A stretch of 64,000 nt of DNA. Origin: Tillus elongatus. Taxonomy: Eukaryota > Arthropoda > Insecta > Coleoptera > Cleridae. The position numbers and the translations under genes are program-made. This document shows, piece by piece, positions 56,683 through 64,000 of the stretch. Below the pieces are notes generated by a model, which did not search any database, was not told where the DNA came from, and saw only the letters and a program-made list of their open reading frames with translations. Location of the stretch: contig OZ023262.1 of assembly GCA_964006375.1 (NCBI GenBank), positions 49,517,460 through 49,581,459 on the forward strand, written 5' to 3'. Each line of letters begins with the position of its first letter. Within the stretch, counting starts at the first letter, position 1.

Positions 56683-56765
<83 letters not shown>

Positions 56766-57782
56766 CAGAAAGATTTCCGCGGTTTTTAATGTGAGACATG
56801 CTTAATTCTCGGGTTAAACCGCGTCCAGAATTTATGGAAACTCGACGTTTCGGCTCCTGTTTTGGAGCCATTTTCAAGAGGTAAAGGAAATATGTAAGGA
56901 CACTCTAAGGCCTCAATCTGCCTACTCCTTAGAGTGATGGACAAAGGTGGGTAAAGGAAATATGTAAGGACACTCTAAGGCCTCAATCTGCCTACTCCTT
57001 AGAGTGATGGACAAAGGTGGGTAAAGGAAATATGTAAGGACACTCTAAGGCCTCAATCTGCCTACTCCTTAGAGTGGTGGACAAAGGTGGGTAAAGGAAA
57101 TATGTAAGGACACTCTAAGGCATCAATCTGCCTACTCCTTAGAGTGGTGGACAAAGGTGGGTAAAGAAAATATGTAAGGACACTCTAAGGCCTCAATCTG
57201 CCTACTCCTTAGAGTGATGGACAAAGGTGAGATCTCTCTGAGGCCTAGGGTTGAACACACTGAGACCTCACAGACGATCTCCGGCGAGATTTGGGGAGTA
57301 GGCAGATTGAGGCCCCGTAATCGAGCTACAACAACCCAACCTACCTTTATTCACCGCTCTAAGGAGTAGGCAGATTGAGGCCTTAGAGTGTCCTTACATA
57401 TTTCCTTTACCTACCTTTGTCCACCACTCTAAGGAGTAGGCAGATTGAGGCCTTAGAGTGTCCTTACATATTTCCTTTACCCACCTTTGTCCATCACTCT
57501 AAGGAGTAGGCAGATTGAGGCCTTAGAGTGTCCTTACATATTTCCTTTACCCACCTTTGTCCACCACTCTAAAGAGTAGGCAGATTGAGGCCTTAGAGTG
57601 TCCTTACATATTTCCTTTACCCACCTTTGTCCATCACTCTAAGGAGTAGGCAGATTGAGGCCTTAGAGTGTCCTTACATATTTCCTTTACCTCTTGAAAA
57701 TTTGAAAATGGCTCCAAAACAGGAGCCGAAACGTCGAGTTTCCATAAATTCTGGACACAGTTTAACCAGAGAACCAAGCATG

Positions 57783-57865
<83 letters not shown>

Positions 57866-58270
57866 TATATCAATAAACCTAATAATACATTTTATAAAAA
57901 GACACTGTTGTATGCGGGTTCTTATTATTTTAATCTGCTGCCTAATCTTATTAGGGACTGTCATACTGTGGCGCAATTCGAGAGAGAGCTTAAAGAGTAT
58001 CTATATTCACAGTATGTTTATTCTGTCGAGTTTGAAAAGCACTTAAGGCCATCACAGTTTTGTGATATTTCTTACTTCTAGTCTTTTTTGTGTCTGATTT
58101 GTGATTTCACAGTGATGTAGTCTGTGACTGTTTGTATTTATGTGAATATTTATTATTTTCATTAAGAAAATTCACTAATAGAGAGGTTTTGATGGTAAGA
58201 TTTGTGGAAAATTTCTTCAAATGAGCGCGAATTAGGGGCCTTAGAACCCAAATCCAAGGTAAGTTGAAAA

Positions 58271-58338
<68 letters not shown>

Positions 58339-61288
58339 TCAAATAATACTTCACCAGTCGAAACCAAATTTGGCATTTCCCTTCATTTTGTTAATAGATT
58401 GGATGAGTTCGTTAGACAGTTTTGACGCTCACATACTTTCAGAAAACAATGCTAAAAACTGTTTGAAAATGCAATATCTTTTAAATTACTATAAGTATGC
58501 AACTAAAACTTTACACGCACGTAGATATCGTATCAGTTGTCCTCTCTACCAAATGTGAACTTAATCGGTTCAGTAAATTCTGAGTTATAACCAAATAAAA
58601 AATAAATAATTAAGATATAACCTGAAATTACTTCTGAATGTGTGCCTGTAATGTTAGACAAGGTCTGACAGATATATCAGGAGTACGCTGCCAGTGCAAA
58701 CAAATGCTTCAAATTAAACTTCAAACGAACAGGCTACAAAAATATGTTACAATAAACAATCAGCGGGATTGCCATTTGCCAAAACTGTCATTTGAATTTA
58801 AAGATATCAGAAAAATACATAGTAATAAATAAAAAATTTAATGAAAGTGATTCAATTTGTTTAAAGGCAATCTAGAACTACGTTTTATTATGTATAAATA
58901 TTAAGCTTCCCATTCTTCAAGGTATTTAAAACACATCACCCTCTCCTAGTTAAATCTGACAACGCCAGTTAGCTATTTCTCATTGTCATTTGTTATTTTG
59001 CAAACTGACACAGGAGGGGGAGTCGAATTCGAGGTTTTCTTCTTCTTCTTTGTTTACAGGCGTCATAAACAAATAATAAGACTCAGCTAATACCCTAGAA
59101 TCTTAGAATAAGGTACTTATTGTTTACTTTTAATTTTTAGTGAATTTTCATTATTATTTACTCTTCATGTCGTATATGGAAAATTTGAGGTAAATGAAAC
59201 TACATAATATCATGCAGTAGTTAAATCTATACTTATAAACATATGTTCAGTGTAAATTATTAAAATGTTAATTTCAAAATTGTGTATTGTGTATCTTTAT
59301 TTATTTCATTTTCAAGGAGTATGGATACAGCAATAGTAAATAAATGTTAAAAAGGGTTTAGGTGCAGTAAGTGCGTTATCCTAGCGAATTTTCGTAAAAA
59401 TATTCCAAATGGTGATAATTCAATTTCCCATTAAACTAGAATCTTCAGTTTTCATACATACAAAAACCTATGTAAAAGCGGCGTGGGTACTAAATTTAAA
59501 AAATAACACAATGAGCTTCACAGGCAACAATACATTTGTTTTAGAAAACCACTTTCGTTATTTTGTTTGCGGAAACTGTTTCGATTCAGTGAACTAAAAC
59601 GGATAATCCAAGCGACTAATAAAGAAAAATAGCTGCCACGTTTATAATTTGGCAGGTACATTCGTTTTGTAAATAAAAATTAAATTTTCGGTAAATTTGC
59701 AGATTAGCACACGGGGGCTTTTTTGAAGAAAAAAAATCAGAAACATGCTTAGATCTCCTTCTGGATGCACAAACCACAAGAAATATTTCATGCAAACAGC
59801 CCCCAAGAAAGTTACGGGACCAGGAGGTGATAGGGGTGTTGGGCGGGGAAGGAGATAAAAAGTAAATGTGAGCGAAAAGTGCCGAAAAAACAGCTTAGTT
59901 GGACCTCTATAAGCTGCCTTTATCCCACTTTGCAGCTATACCTCCTTAAAATTCTGTTTATCCCGCCCAGAACTCCAGGTCCCGTAACTTTCTTATGGGT
60001 TGTTCACAAGAAACTTCTCTTGTTTAGATTGTTCTTGTTTATGCATCGAGGGTGGTTGTATGCATGCAGAAGGTGAAGGGGAACCTCTGAGACAAAGCAG
60101 TGAACCAAGATTTTCAATTTATGTTTAATTTGCTACCCTATTTCATTTGTTTAAAATATATTTCCAAAAATGAAATTTAGGTTGCCTTGTTTATCAGTCT
60201 TACATAGAGATACAATATTTCATCATTTTCAAAATGTGTGGATACAGCAACAGTAAATAAGTGTTGAGAAAGGTCTGGGTGCAGCAAACACATTATGGTA
60301 GAGAGTTTTTGTAAAAATATTTGAAATCCGATAACTCAATTTCCTATTAAGCTAGAATCTTCAATCTTGAACCATAGTAACACCTATGTAAACGCAACCT
60401 GGGTACTAAATTAAAGAAAAATAACATAATGAGCTTGGCGGATAACTACAAGTTGGTTTTAAAAAACATTTTTTGTTGTTTTGTTTGCAGAAACTAGTTT
60501 GATTGGGTTGACTAACACAAAACCATCCAAGCAATTAAAAGGAAAAATACCTGCCATATTTATGATTTGGCAGGTACATTCCCTTTGTAAATATTTTTTT
60601 CCTAGAAAACTTTTGTGACTTTAATGAAATTTGTAACATCATTTTTTTAAAGAGACTTTCAGTACTTACACATATCTCTACCAAACTATAATTTTCTAGC
60701 TCCATAGAAAATATAAACTTATTCAAATAATCGCTAACTGGGACCTCTAAAACTGGTCTATTTCATTTTAAAGAATTAGTTTTAATGATATACCTTACTA
60801 ATAGTGTACAATTCTTATGAAAATTCACTACTATAATACACTTGCTGTGTCCCGAACATTTTTTACTTATTGATTCTTATGTTTTTGTATTTTATTGACG
60901 TGTCTATCTAAAACAATGTATCAGCTCATGACAAATAAATCTTATCTTATTCCAGCCCTCGTGGAGGCATCTTCCTAGCAGTGATAATAGAACTATGATC
61001 ACCTATAAAGCATCCGATATCAAGTACAGTTGGGATCACGATAGTCTTCCTGTGGACCAGCTGGCACCAAGGATATGTGGTTATGTAAAGGAGGGTGAAG
61101 AATTGGAGAATAAGCAGGAAGAAGAAAATGAAAAGTGGACATCTGAACATCACAAAATAGATAAGAGGCAAGTGGATCAGTACGAGTATACACCAACTAA
61201 AACTCGATGTCCACTACTGTTGGTTGCAGACTATAGATTCTTTCAAGAAATGGGTGGCAGCAATACCAAAACTACCATTAATTATTTG
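47208..61288 (+). CDS. ADAM17 (Tace): ADAM17/TACE metalloprotease, 5' exons (partial)
   Basis: ADAM17 is a membrane zinc metalloprotease that sheds ectodomains such as TNF-type and growth-factor precursors. Join 47208-47280, 47345-47584, 48828-48949, 60956-61288 = 256 codons; the 3' remainder lies beyond the window. Seen: signal peptide ([18 protein letters not shown]), prodomain with [24 protein letters not shown] and YHIEPSWRHL, the cysteine switch RICGYV (C186, matching the family's inhibitory Cys), and the start of the catalytic domain ([22 protein letters not shown]). The zinc-binding HEXXH is not yet reached. Phases 1, 1, 0, all GT-AG. It differs from ADAM10 by VDGNGKE and VFGEAES. The proprotein-convertase region reads KIDKR|QV rather than a standard RXXR. 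Confidence 0.9.
47345..47584 (+). CDS. ADAM17: ADAM17 exon 2 (prodomain)
   Basis: Acceptor TTATTGTAG| at 47344, only a 64-bp intron. Encodes [18 protein letters not shown] through ETTVHI; donor ATAG|GTAATT, phase 1. Confidence 0.9.
47671..48022 (+). mobile_element. tRNA-derived SINE, copy 2
   Basis: In ADAM17 intron 2. Flanked by AAAATTGGTCA (47660-47670) and AAAATTTGTCA (48023-48033). Head AGTGGTCCAGGGGTAAGAAC and GTACTGGGTTCGACTTC resemble pol III boxes A and B; the body contains GGGCACGTTAAAGATCCCTA; ends in an A-run. Confidence 0.87.
48331..48689 (-). mobile_element. tRNA-derived SINE, copy 3
   Basis: Same family, opposite orientation, same intron. Target duplication AATATCACTTGTG (48318-48330) / AATATCACCTGTG (48690-48702); the tail on the minus strand is a CA-type repeat (TGTGTG on +). 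Confidence 0.87.
48828..48949 (+). CDS. ADAM17: ADAM17 exon 3 (prodomain)
   Basis: Acceptor CATTTTTAG| at 48827; encodes [20 protein letters not shown] to SYHIE; donor GAG|GTTTGT, phase 0. Confidence 0.9.
49078..49162. repeat. (AT)n microsatellite
   Basis: Target of the mariner insertion that starts at 49163 (TA duplication). Confidence 0.96.
49163..51438 (-). mobile_element. mariner-type transposon with about 480-bp inverted ends
   Basis: Ends CAGGGTGATTCATAAGTGG and its complement at 51420-51438, with TA on both sides. The inverted arms run from 49163 to about 49646 and 50958 to 51438. Beyond that, 50890-50957 repeats in inverted form the last codons of the transposase (49690-49752). One degenerate transposase lies on the minus strand. 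In ADAM17 intron 3, opposite strand. Confidence 0.88.
49674..50725 (-). pseudogene. mariner-type DDD transposase, frameshifted
   Basis: ATG at 50725 begins [20 protein letters not shown] and a helix-turn-helix region. A frameshift near 50490 leads to [20 protein letters not shown] and [17 protein letters not shown], and a second near 50275 to SDEST (first D). The last part is open (50210-49674): [16 protein letters not shown] (second D), [20 protein letters not shown] then [10 protein letters not shown] (third D). The spacing I count between the second and third D is 41 residues. Two frameshifts make it inactive. Confidence 0.85.
51497..51590 (+). repeat. Penelope-associated 3' module, degraded
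   Basis: CATATTTCCTTTACCTCCCG and AGAGCCGAAAAGTCGAGTTTT resemble the palindrome arm ends at 57680-57750. Confidence 0.55.
51591..53260 (+). pseudogene. Jockey/CR1-like LINE with a SINE inside
   Basis: RT in the frame ending at 52117: [55 protein letters not shown], then a broken [12 protein letters not shown]. Downstream frames give [19 protein letters not shown] and [15 protein letters not shown], the SINE at 52373-52678, then [20 protein letters not shown]. The 3' end is an (ATAA)n tail near 53240-53255. The catalytic YADD region is deleted or unrecognisable. Confidence 0.8.
52373..52678 (+). mobile_element. tRNA-derived SINE, copy 4
   Basis: Head GAGCCTCGGTGGTTCAGTG and GGTACTGGGTTCATTCCC; body as in other copies; about 35 bp near the 3' end are missing. 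Flanked by TTCATT (52367-52372 and 52679-52684). Confidence 0.83.
53269..54833 (+). mobile_element. Second Gypsy copy: LTR, primer site and partial gag
   Basis: LTR 53269-53596 (related to 7894-8341, with a shortened middle), primer site TGGTGTCAGAAGTGGGAT at 53599-53616, gag from about 53715. The sequence stops inside the capsid region at 54833, where piggyBac sequence begins. No 3' LTR. Confidence 0.85.
53715..54833 (+). pseudogene. Gypsy gag with expanded heptad repeat
   Basis: [20 protein letters not shown], then heptads of the RKRDEEA type. The segment [10 protein letters not shown] through DDIFQQVE occurs twice (53960-54060 and 54350-54450), with a run of four near-identical 21-bp units at 54160-54240. 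Stops at 54072 and 54800 break the frame. Confidence 0.8.
54834..56115 (-). pseudogene. piggyBac transposase fossil
   Basis: Minus-strand blocks in order from the right: [20 protein letters not shown] (about 56095-56040), [20 protein letters not shown] sequence (about 55830-55770), [20 protein letters not shown] (about 55480-55430), [39 protein letters not shown] and [17 protein letters not shown] (55345-55160), then [20 protein letters not shown] (about 55000-54940). These are the conserved path of piggyBac/PGBD transposases. Many stops. TTAACCCTTTAACGGGCAG at 56118 resembles a piggyBac end but points the other way. Confidence 0.75.
56116..56290. other. No gene seen
   Basis: Short AT-rich spacer beginning with a TTAACCCTTTAACGGGCAG motif. 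Confidence 0.4.
56293..56685 (-). mobile_element. tRNA-like head joined to the LINE 3' end
   Basis: On the minus strand, 56685-56590 reads GGCTAAATAGCTCAGTTCTC (box A-like) and CCCGGGTTCAAGTCCCG (box B). It is followed directly by 290 bp of the 3' end of the LINE family of copies A-C (56582-56293), finishing in an A-rich tail. Either a chimeric SINE using the LINE tail or two adjacent insertions. Confidence 0.6.
56683..57862. repeat. 1.1-kb palindrome of 70-bp repeats between (AT)n tracts
   Basis: (AT)n 56683-56762; left arm end 56763-56880; five 70-bp units 56881-57229; centre 57230-57340; five inverted units about 57341-57690; right arm end 57691-57787; (AT)n 57788-57862. Each unit contains CACTCTAAGG...CCTTAGAGTG, a 10-bp perfect stem. 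Arm ends carry GGCTCCAAAACAGGAGCC followed by GAAACGTCGAG. Confidence 0.9.
57691..57740 (+). ncRNA. Degenerate hammerhead-like motif (also mirrored at 56841-56882)
   Basis: TTGAAAA, stem-loop GGCTCC-AAAACA-GGAGCC, GAAAC, GTC, then GAG; on the mirrored copy CTC pairs with GAG as stem I. C3 and G8 of the hammerhead core are altered, so cleavage is unlikely, but the order of parts equals that at 8641-8693. Confidence 0.4.
57905..58081 (+). pseudogene. LINE C-terminal fragment
   Basis: Frame [20 protein letters not shown] and [20 protein letters not shown] ending at TAG 58079 resembles the extreme C-terminus of LINE ORF2 proteins (F...LP..IR...T...F...LK.YL). Confidence 0.6.
58170..58560 (+). 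repeat. Composite (AT)n repeat
   Basis: AAATGAGCGCGAATTAGGGG and GAACCCAAATCCAAGGTAAG, (AT)n 58272-58337, then CTCAAATAATACTTCACC and the usual downstream module in degraded form. Confidence 0.75.
58561..59340. other. No gene seen
   Basis: Intronic AT-rich DNA of ADAM17 without recognised elements. Confidence 0.45.
59345..60235. repeat. Composite repeat remnants
   Basis: Hairpin-type terminus GTGCAGTAAGTGCGTTAT near 59360; blocks matching 60380-60600 and the CCCAAGAAAGTTACGGGACC segment (about 59801) shared with 2.9, 11 and 39-40 kb. Confidence 0.65.
60273..60860. mobile_element. Hairpin-ended MITE (about 588 bp)
   Basis: Inverted ends GGTCTGGGTGCAGCAAACAC and ATACACTTGCTGTGTCCCGA. Ends about 95 bp before ADAM17 exon 4. 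Confidence 0.65.
60956..61288 (+). CDS. ADAM17: ADAM17 exon 4 (cysteine switch to catalytic start)
   Basis: Acceptor CTTATTCCAG| at 60955, phase 0. [26 protein letters not shown], an acidic stretch, KIDKRQVDQ, then [17 protein letters not shown] and TTINYL. Donor TTG|GTAAGT, phase 0. The following exon is not found in the window. Confidence 0.92.
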
Positions 61289-61865
61289 GTAAGTACTTAT
61301 TTACAAATTTTTTTAACATTAACTTGTAGAACTTTGGATAATAATTAGTGACATCTTGTAAATGCTTCTTGTTTTCGTTTGTCAGCATTGGTTTTGCAAA
61401 TTGTTATTTAAAAATTTGCAAATGATGAGATCTCTGAAAAATGTAATGAGCACAAACTGGACCATCTTCCACCCATATACAAAGTCTATTATACAGGGTG
61501 TTAATAAAGTACATGACAAAAATCCAGGATGCAGCGTGTTGTCTTTTCTAAAAAAAAAAACACTTTCTTTCAAATATCGAAAAGACCCTACCCAGTAAAA
61601 ACCTAAAACCCGGTGACAACTGTAACTGTGTCAAAGGGCATAATTCGGGCTGACCACTCTTTTGCAAATATAACCAGTTTTTCCATGCTTGGGGGCTACC
61701 TATAGCATTCAATTTGAAAAAAATATTGTATACCACTGTTTTTTCTCAAACCGAGACCCTTCCATGATCAAAACTAGACAACAGTAGTCTTTTGGATTTT
61801 GTTGTTCAAATATGCCAATTCTGAGAAAAACGAAGAAATATGTAATAACTTCAGCGTTTTTTAAA
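61289..61865. other. Intron 4 of ADAM17, no gene seen
   Basis: TATACAGGGTGTTAATAAAG at 61490 looks like a mariner-type end; nothing else is recognised. Confidence 0.4.
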
Positions 61866-61869
61866 GCTT

Positions 61870-62185
61870 TTTTTAGTGAATTTTCTTTAAAAAAATCACT
61901 AATGAGGAGATTGCAACTTTTGAATTTTGAAAAAAAAATCAAATAAGCGCAATCAAGGACCCCTGGAACCCATATCCGAGGTCAGGTCCAATTTTTATAT
62001 GTTATACACACACACACACAGTCAGAGCTGTTTGTAAACACATCGCTTATAGCGACAGAAATCGCAAGCTTTGTTTGGATCACCATAAAAGTCAATGAAA
62101 AGAAATCTGTTGTAACGAATTCGCTTGTTATGACGGCTCTGGTTGTAGCGACGAAAATTTGACAGTCTGCGACTTTTTTTCTTGG
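61870..62185. repeat. Composite repeat flank with (CA)n, then Tigger-like ends
   Basis: AACCCATATCCGAGGTCAGG is followed by a short (CA)n (about 62006-62021) instead of (AT)n. 62040-62160 has TCGCTTATAGCGACAG and TTCGCTTGTTATGACGG blocks typical of Tigger ends. Confidence 0.55.
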
Positions 62186-62714
62186 TTATAAGGACGATAG
62201 GTGAGTTGTGCTGAAGCAGAATGGGGAATCATCCGGCCGTGCTGTAGATTATTATGTACATTGATCATGTTACTGCATGCTGCATGTGTACATACATATG
62301 TGCTGGCATTTTTTTCATTAGTCATCTAAACAGAATTTCTTAGCGAATTTTCATCAAAATTATTTTGAAACCTAAAACTTGAAATATTTATTATAGATAG
62401 GGTTTTTGGTATTATTTAGATACTTGGGGTCTTTCTAAGTGTATTTTGAACCAGTAATGATTCCAGATAAGAAGTGAATCATTACAAGTTTTTGGGTCGC
62501 CATAAAACTGATTTCAGCACTTTATGATCGATTACGCGCGCAGGCGTTGACTTTGCACGGTTTAGAAACAGTATGAAAATTACACGAACTTGCAACAGTT
62601 CTCTGACAGTTTTCAGTACTTGATTGGAATTTTTGAATGACGTTCGGCGTCTGACAGTTGCCAGTTTGATTTTATTTTTAATAAACAACTTATAATTAAG
62701 ACATCTTTAGACTA
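62186..62714. other. No gene seen
   Basis: No recognised element. Confidence 0.4.
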
Positions 62715-62908
62715 ATGCCCGGTTTCACAAAGCATGATTAAACATTTAATGGCCGGTTAGTTAATCAAGGCTTAATACAACCAATCATAGCTTCAAAATA
62801 TTTGGTTGCAATGGCAAAAACCATAATCATAGTCTGTGATTGGTCGTCTAAAGCCTTGATTAACTAACCGTCTGTTAAATATTTAATCGAGTTTGTGAAA
62901 CTGGGCAT
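62715..62908. mobile_element. Short MITE with long inverted arms (194 bp)
   Basis: ATGCCCGGTTTCACAAA and TTTGTGAAACTGGGCAT at the ends; GGTTAGTTAATCAAGGCTT against AGCCTTGATTAACTAACC inside. Nearly the whole element folds on itself. Confidence 0.82.
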
Positions 62909-63835
62909 CAATCTTTTGTATTTATGTAAATAATTATGAATACTGAAAAAAACACGCATTTCAGTTAGTGTAAAAATTTAAATATTCTTTTTTCTATCTG
63001 GTAAATCAAAGAAATAGTTAATTTCTTGTCCTTACTATCATACATAACATTAATTTATATTCAATAATTTTAGATATGCAGGAGCTCATTGTACTTAATT
63101 AATGTTTTATAAATAGTGTCTTAAGATCTTCAACTATGAATACAGATTTAAATAAAATGATTCTTCATTCTTGGTTGCCCTGGCTCCAACAAGCCGTCAT
63201 CCCAACTTAATTCAATACTTGATTGCAAGTAACTCTTCTTCATCACTCGTATTTATTAGGAAAAGTTGAAAAAGGGGTTATTTACAAAATGTATTATTAA
63301 ATTTAAAAACACAAATCCGAGTTTGAGCTAAGTTTAAACGCAAACAAATAATAACAAACAAATAAACAGCTGCCGCAAGTTACCTACTGTGCAAGTCAGT
63401 CCACACAGTTTTTGATTCAGACTAGGGATCGAAATAACCGTCCTGAAACGGCAAATGAACATAAGTTGAAACGCTGTAGTGATCGTCTAATAAACGATCA
63501 TCTCTTGGCTGGAACGCGATTTACGTATTGCACATGATTGGGAGTGTTCTTGAACGGTTTCTTGTGGGGTTGGAACAAACCTCATATACTTCTAATACGT
63601 CATCGAGTTTGGTCCACCAGTATGACACTTCTGTTTGGTTCTCCTGTGCAAATACGTAGCTCTGATTCACCATTGTGTTCAATTTGTTCGTCAAGTCTGT
63701 CTGTTCTGTATCTACAAAGGAACTTACTAATAACATTCAGAGCCTGACCACATCTAGTAGCCTGGGCTGGTCTGTATGCCAGATCAGAGAGTGAGAGAGA
63801 GTAAACCTTGGAAGGTGTTATAAATGTATATAGTT
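62909..63835. other. No gene seen
   Basis: ORFs of up to 71 codons (63521-63736 -, 63538-63747 +) overlap each other and match nothing I know. Confidence 0.4.
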
Positions 63836-63844
63836 TGGTCAGGT

Positions 63845-64000
63845 CACGTGGAATGCAGAAATCCAGATGGGTCGGACGAATGCATGAACACTGGGAAGAA
63901 AGGCCACAAGGCGAAAGAGTGCAAAGACACGGTCGTATGCTTAAAAGGTAGAGATATTAAACATAGAATGGATACGACAAAACGTCCAGACAGTGGCGAA
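63845..64000 (+). pseudogene. Retrotransposon gag zinc-knuckle fragment
   Basis: Open frame to the window edge: DECMNTGKKGHKAKECKDTV then VCLKGRDIKHRMD. GKKGHKAKEC matches a CCHC knuckle except that the second Cys reads T. More of the element probably lies to the right. Confidence 0.45.

Noticed and set aside
56590..56685. A functional tRNA gene on the minus strand
   Set aside because: Boxes A and B are good, but the acceptor stem does not close and the anticodon arm is irregular; it fits a SINE head better. The same holds for the heads of the four other SINEs.
56881..57690. CRISPR-like array
   Set aside because: The 70-bp units are contiguous without unique spacers, reverse halfway, and lie in a eukaryotic intron.

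Overview
The window is AT-rich animal DNA, most likely from an insect. Three conserved single-copy genes with introns are scattered through a very dense and deeply nested repeat landscape. There are no operons, no bacterial signals and no CRISPR array. The repeat types (APE-type LINEs, Gypsy elements with a tRNA-Leu-like primer site, Penelope-like elements, mariner, Tigger, piggyBac and hAT relatives, tRNA-derived SINEs) fit an arthropod; species cannot be fixed from sequence alone.

Host genes. (1) Glucosidase II beta subunit, + strand, exons 13478-13964, 14023-14331, 17666-17869 and 28853-29469 (538 codons, signal peptide to HDEL), with a phase-compatible 75-nt candidate cassette exon at 14436-14510 that would break the second EF-hand. 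(2) FANCL, the Fanconi anaemia E3 ubiquitin ligase, intronless on the - strand at 42261-43388. (3) The 5' part of an ADAM17/TACE sheddase gene, + strand, exons 47208-47280, 47345-47584, 48828-48949 and 60956-61288, running off the right edge. They act in separate pathways (ER glycoprotein quality control, DNA crosslink repair, ectodomain shedding); nothing suggests co-regulation.

Layout. 1-2.7 kb: two LINE fossils. 4.4-8.3 kb: an internally deleted Gypsy element with both LTRs, a hAT-like MITE in its 5' LTR, then a Penelope-like tail with a hammerhead-ribozyme-like motif. 9.2-13.1 kb: a composite microsatellite repeat broken by a five-member head-to-head array of a palindromic element. 13.5-29.5 kb: glucosidase II beta, its 11-kb third intron packed with repeats. 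30.2-33.3 kb: an inverted LINE copy inserted into a hairpin. 34-38 kb: LINE and mariner fossils nested in each other. 38.8-41.3 kb: an inverted copy of the composite repeat. 42.3-43.4 kb: FANCL. 47.2-61.3 kb: ADAM17 with a 12-kb intron carrying a mariner with huge terminal repeats, a LINE with a SINE inside, a second Gypsy copy, a piggyBac fossil and a 1.1-kb palindrome of 70-bp repeats. 61.3-64 kb: intron and small repeats.

The best leads are the candidate EF-hand switch exon, the palindromic array with constant TATAG/CTATA spacers, the hammerhead-like motifs next to Penelope-like remnants, and the rule that long (AT)n tracts sit at one fixed internal position of a dispersed repeat.
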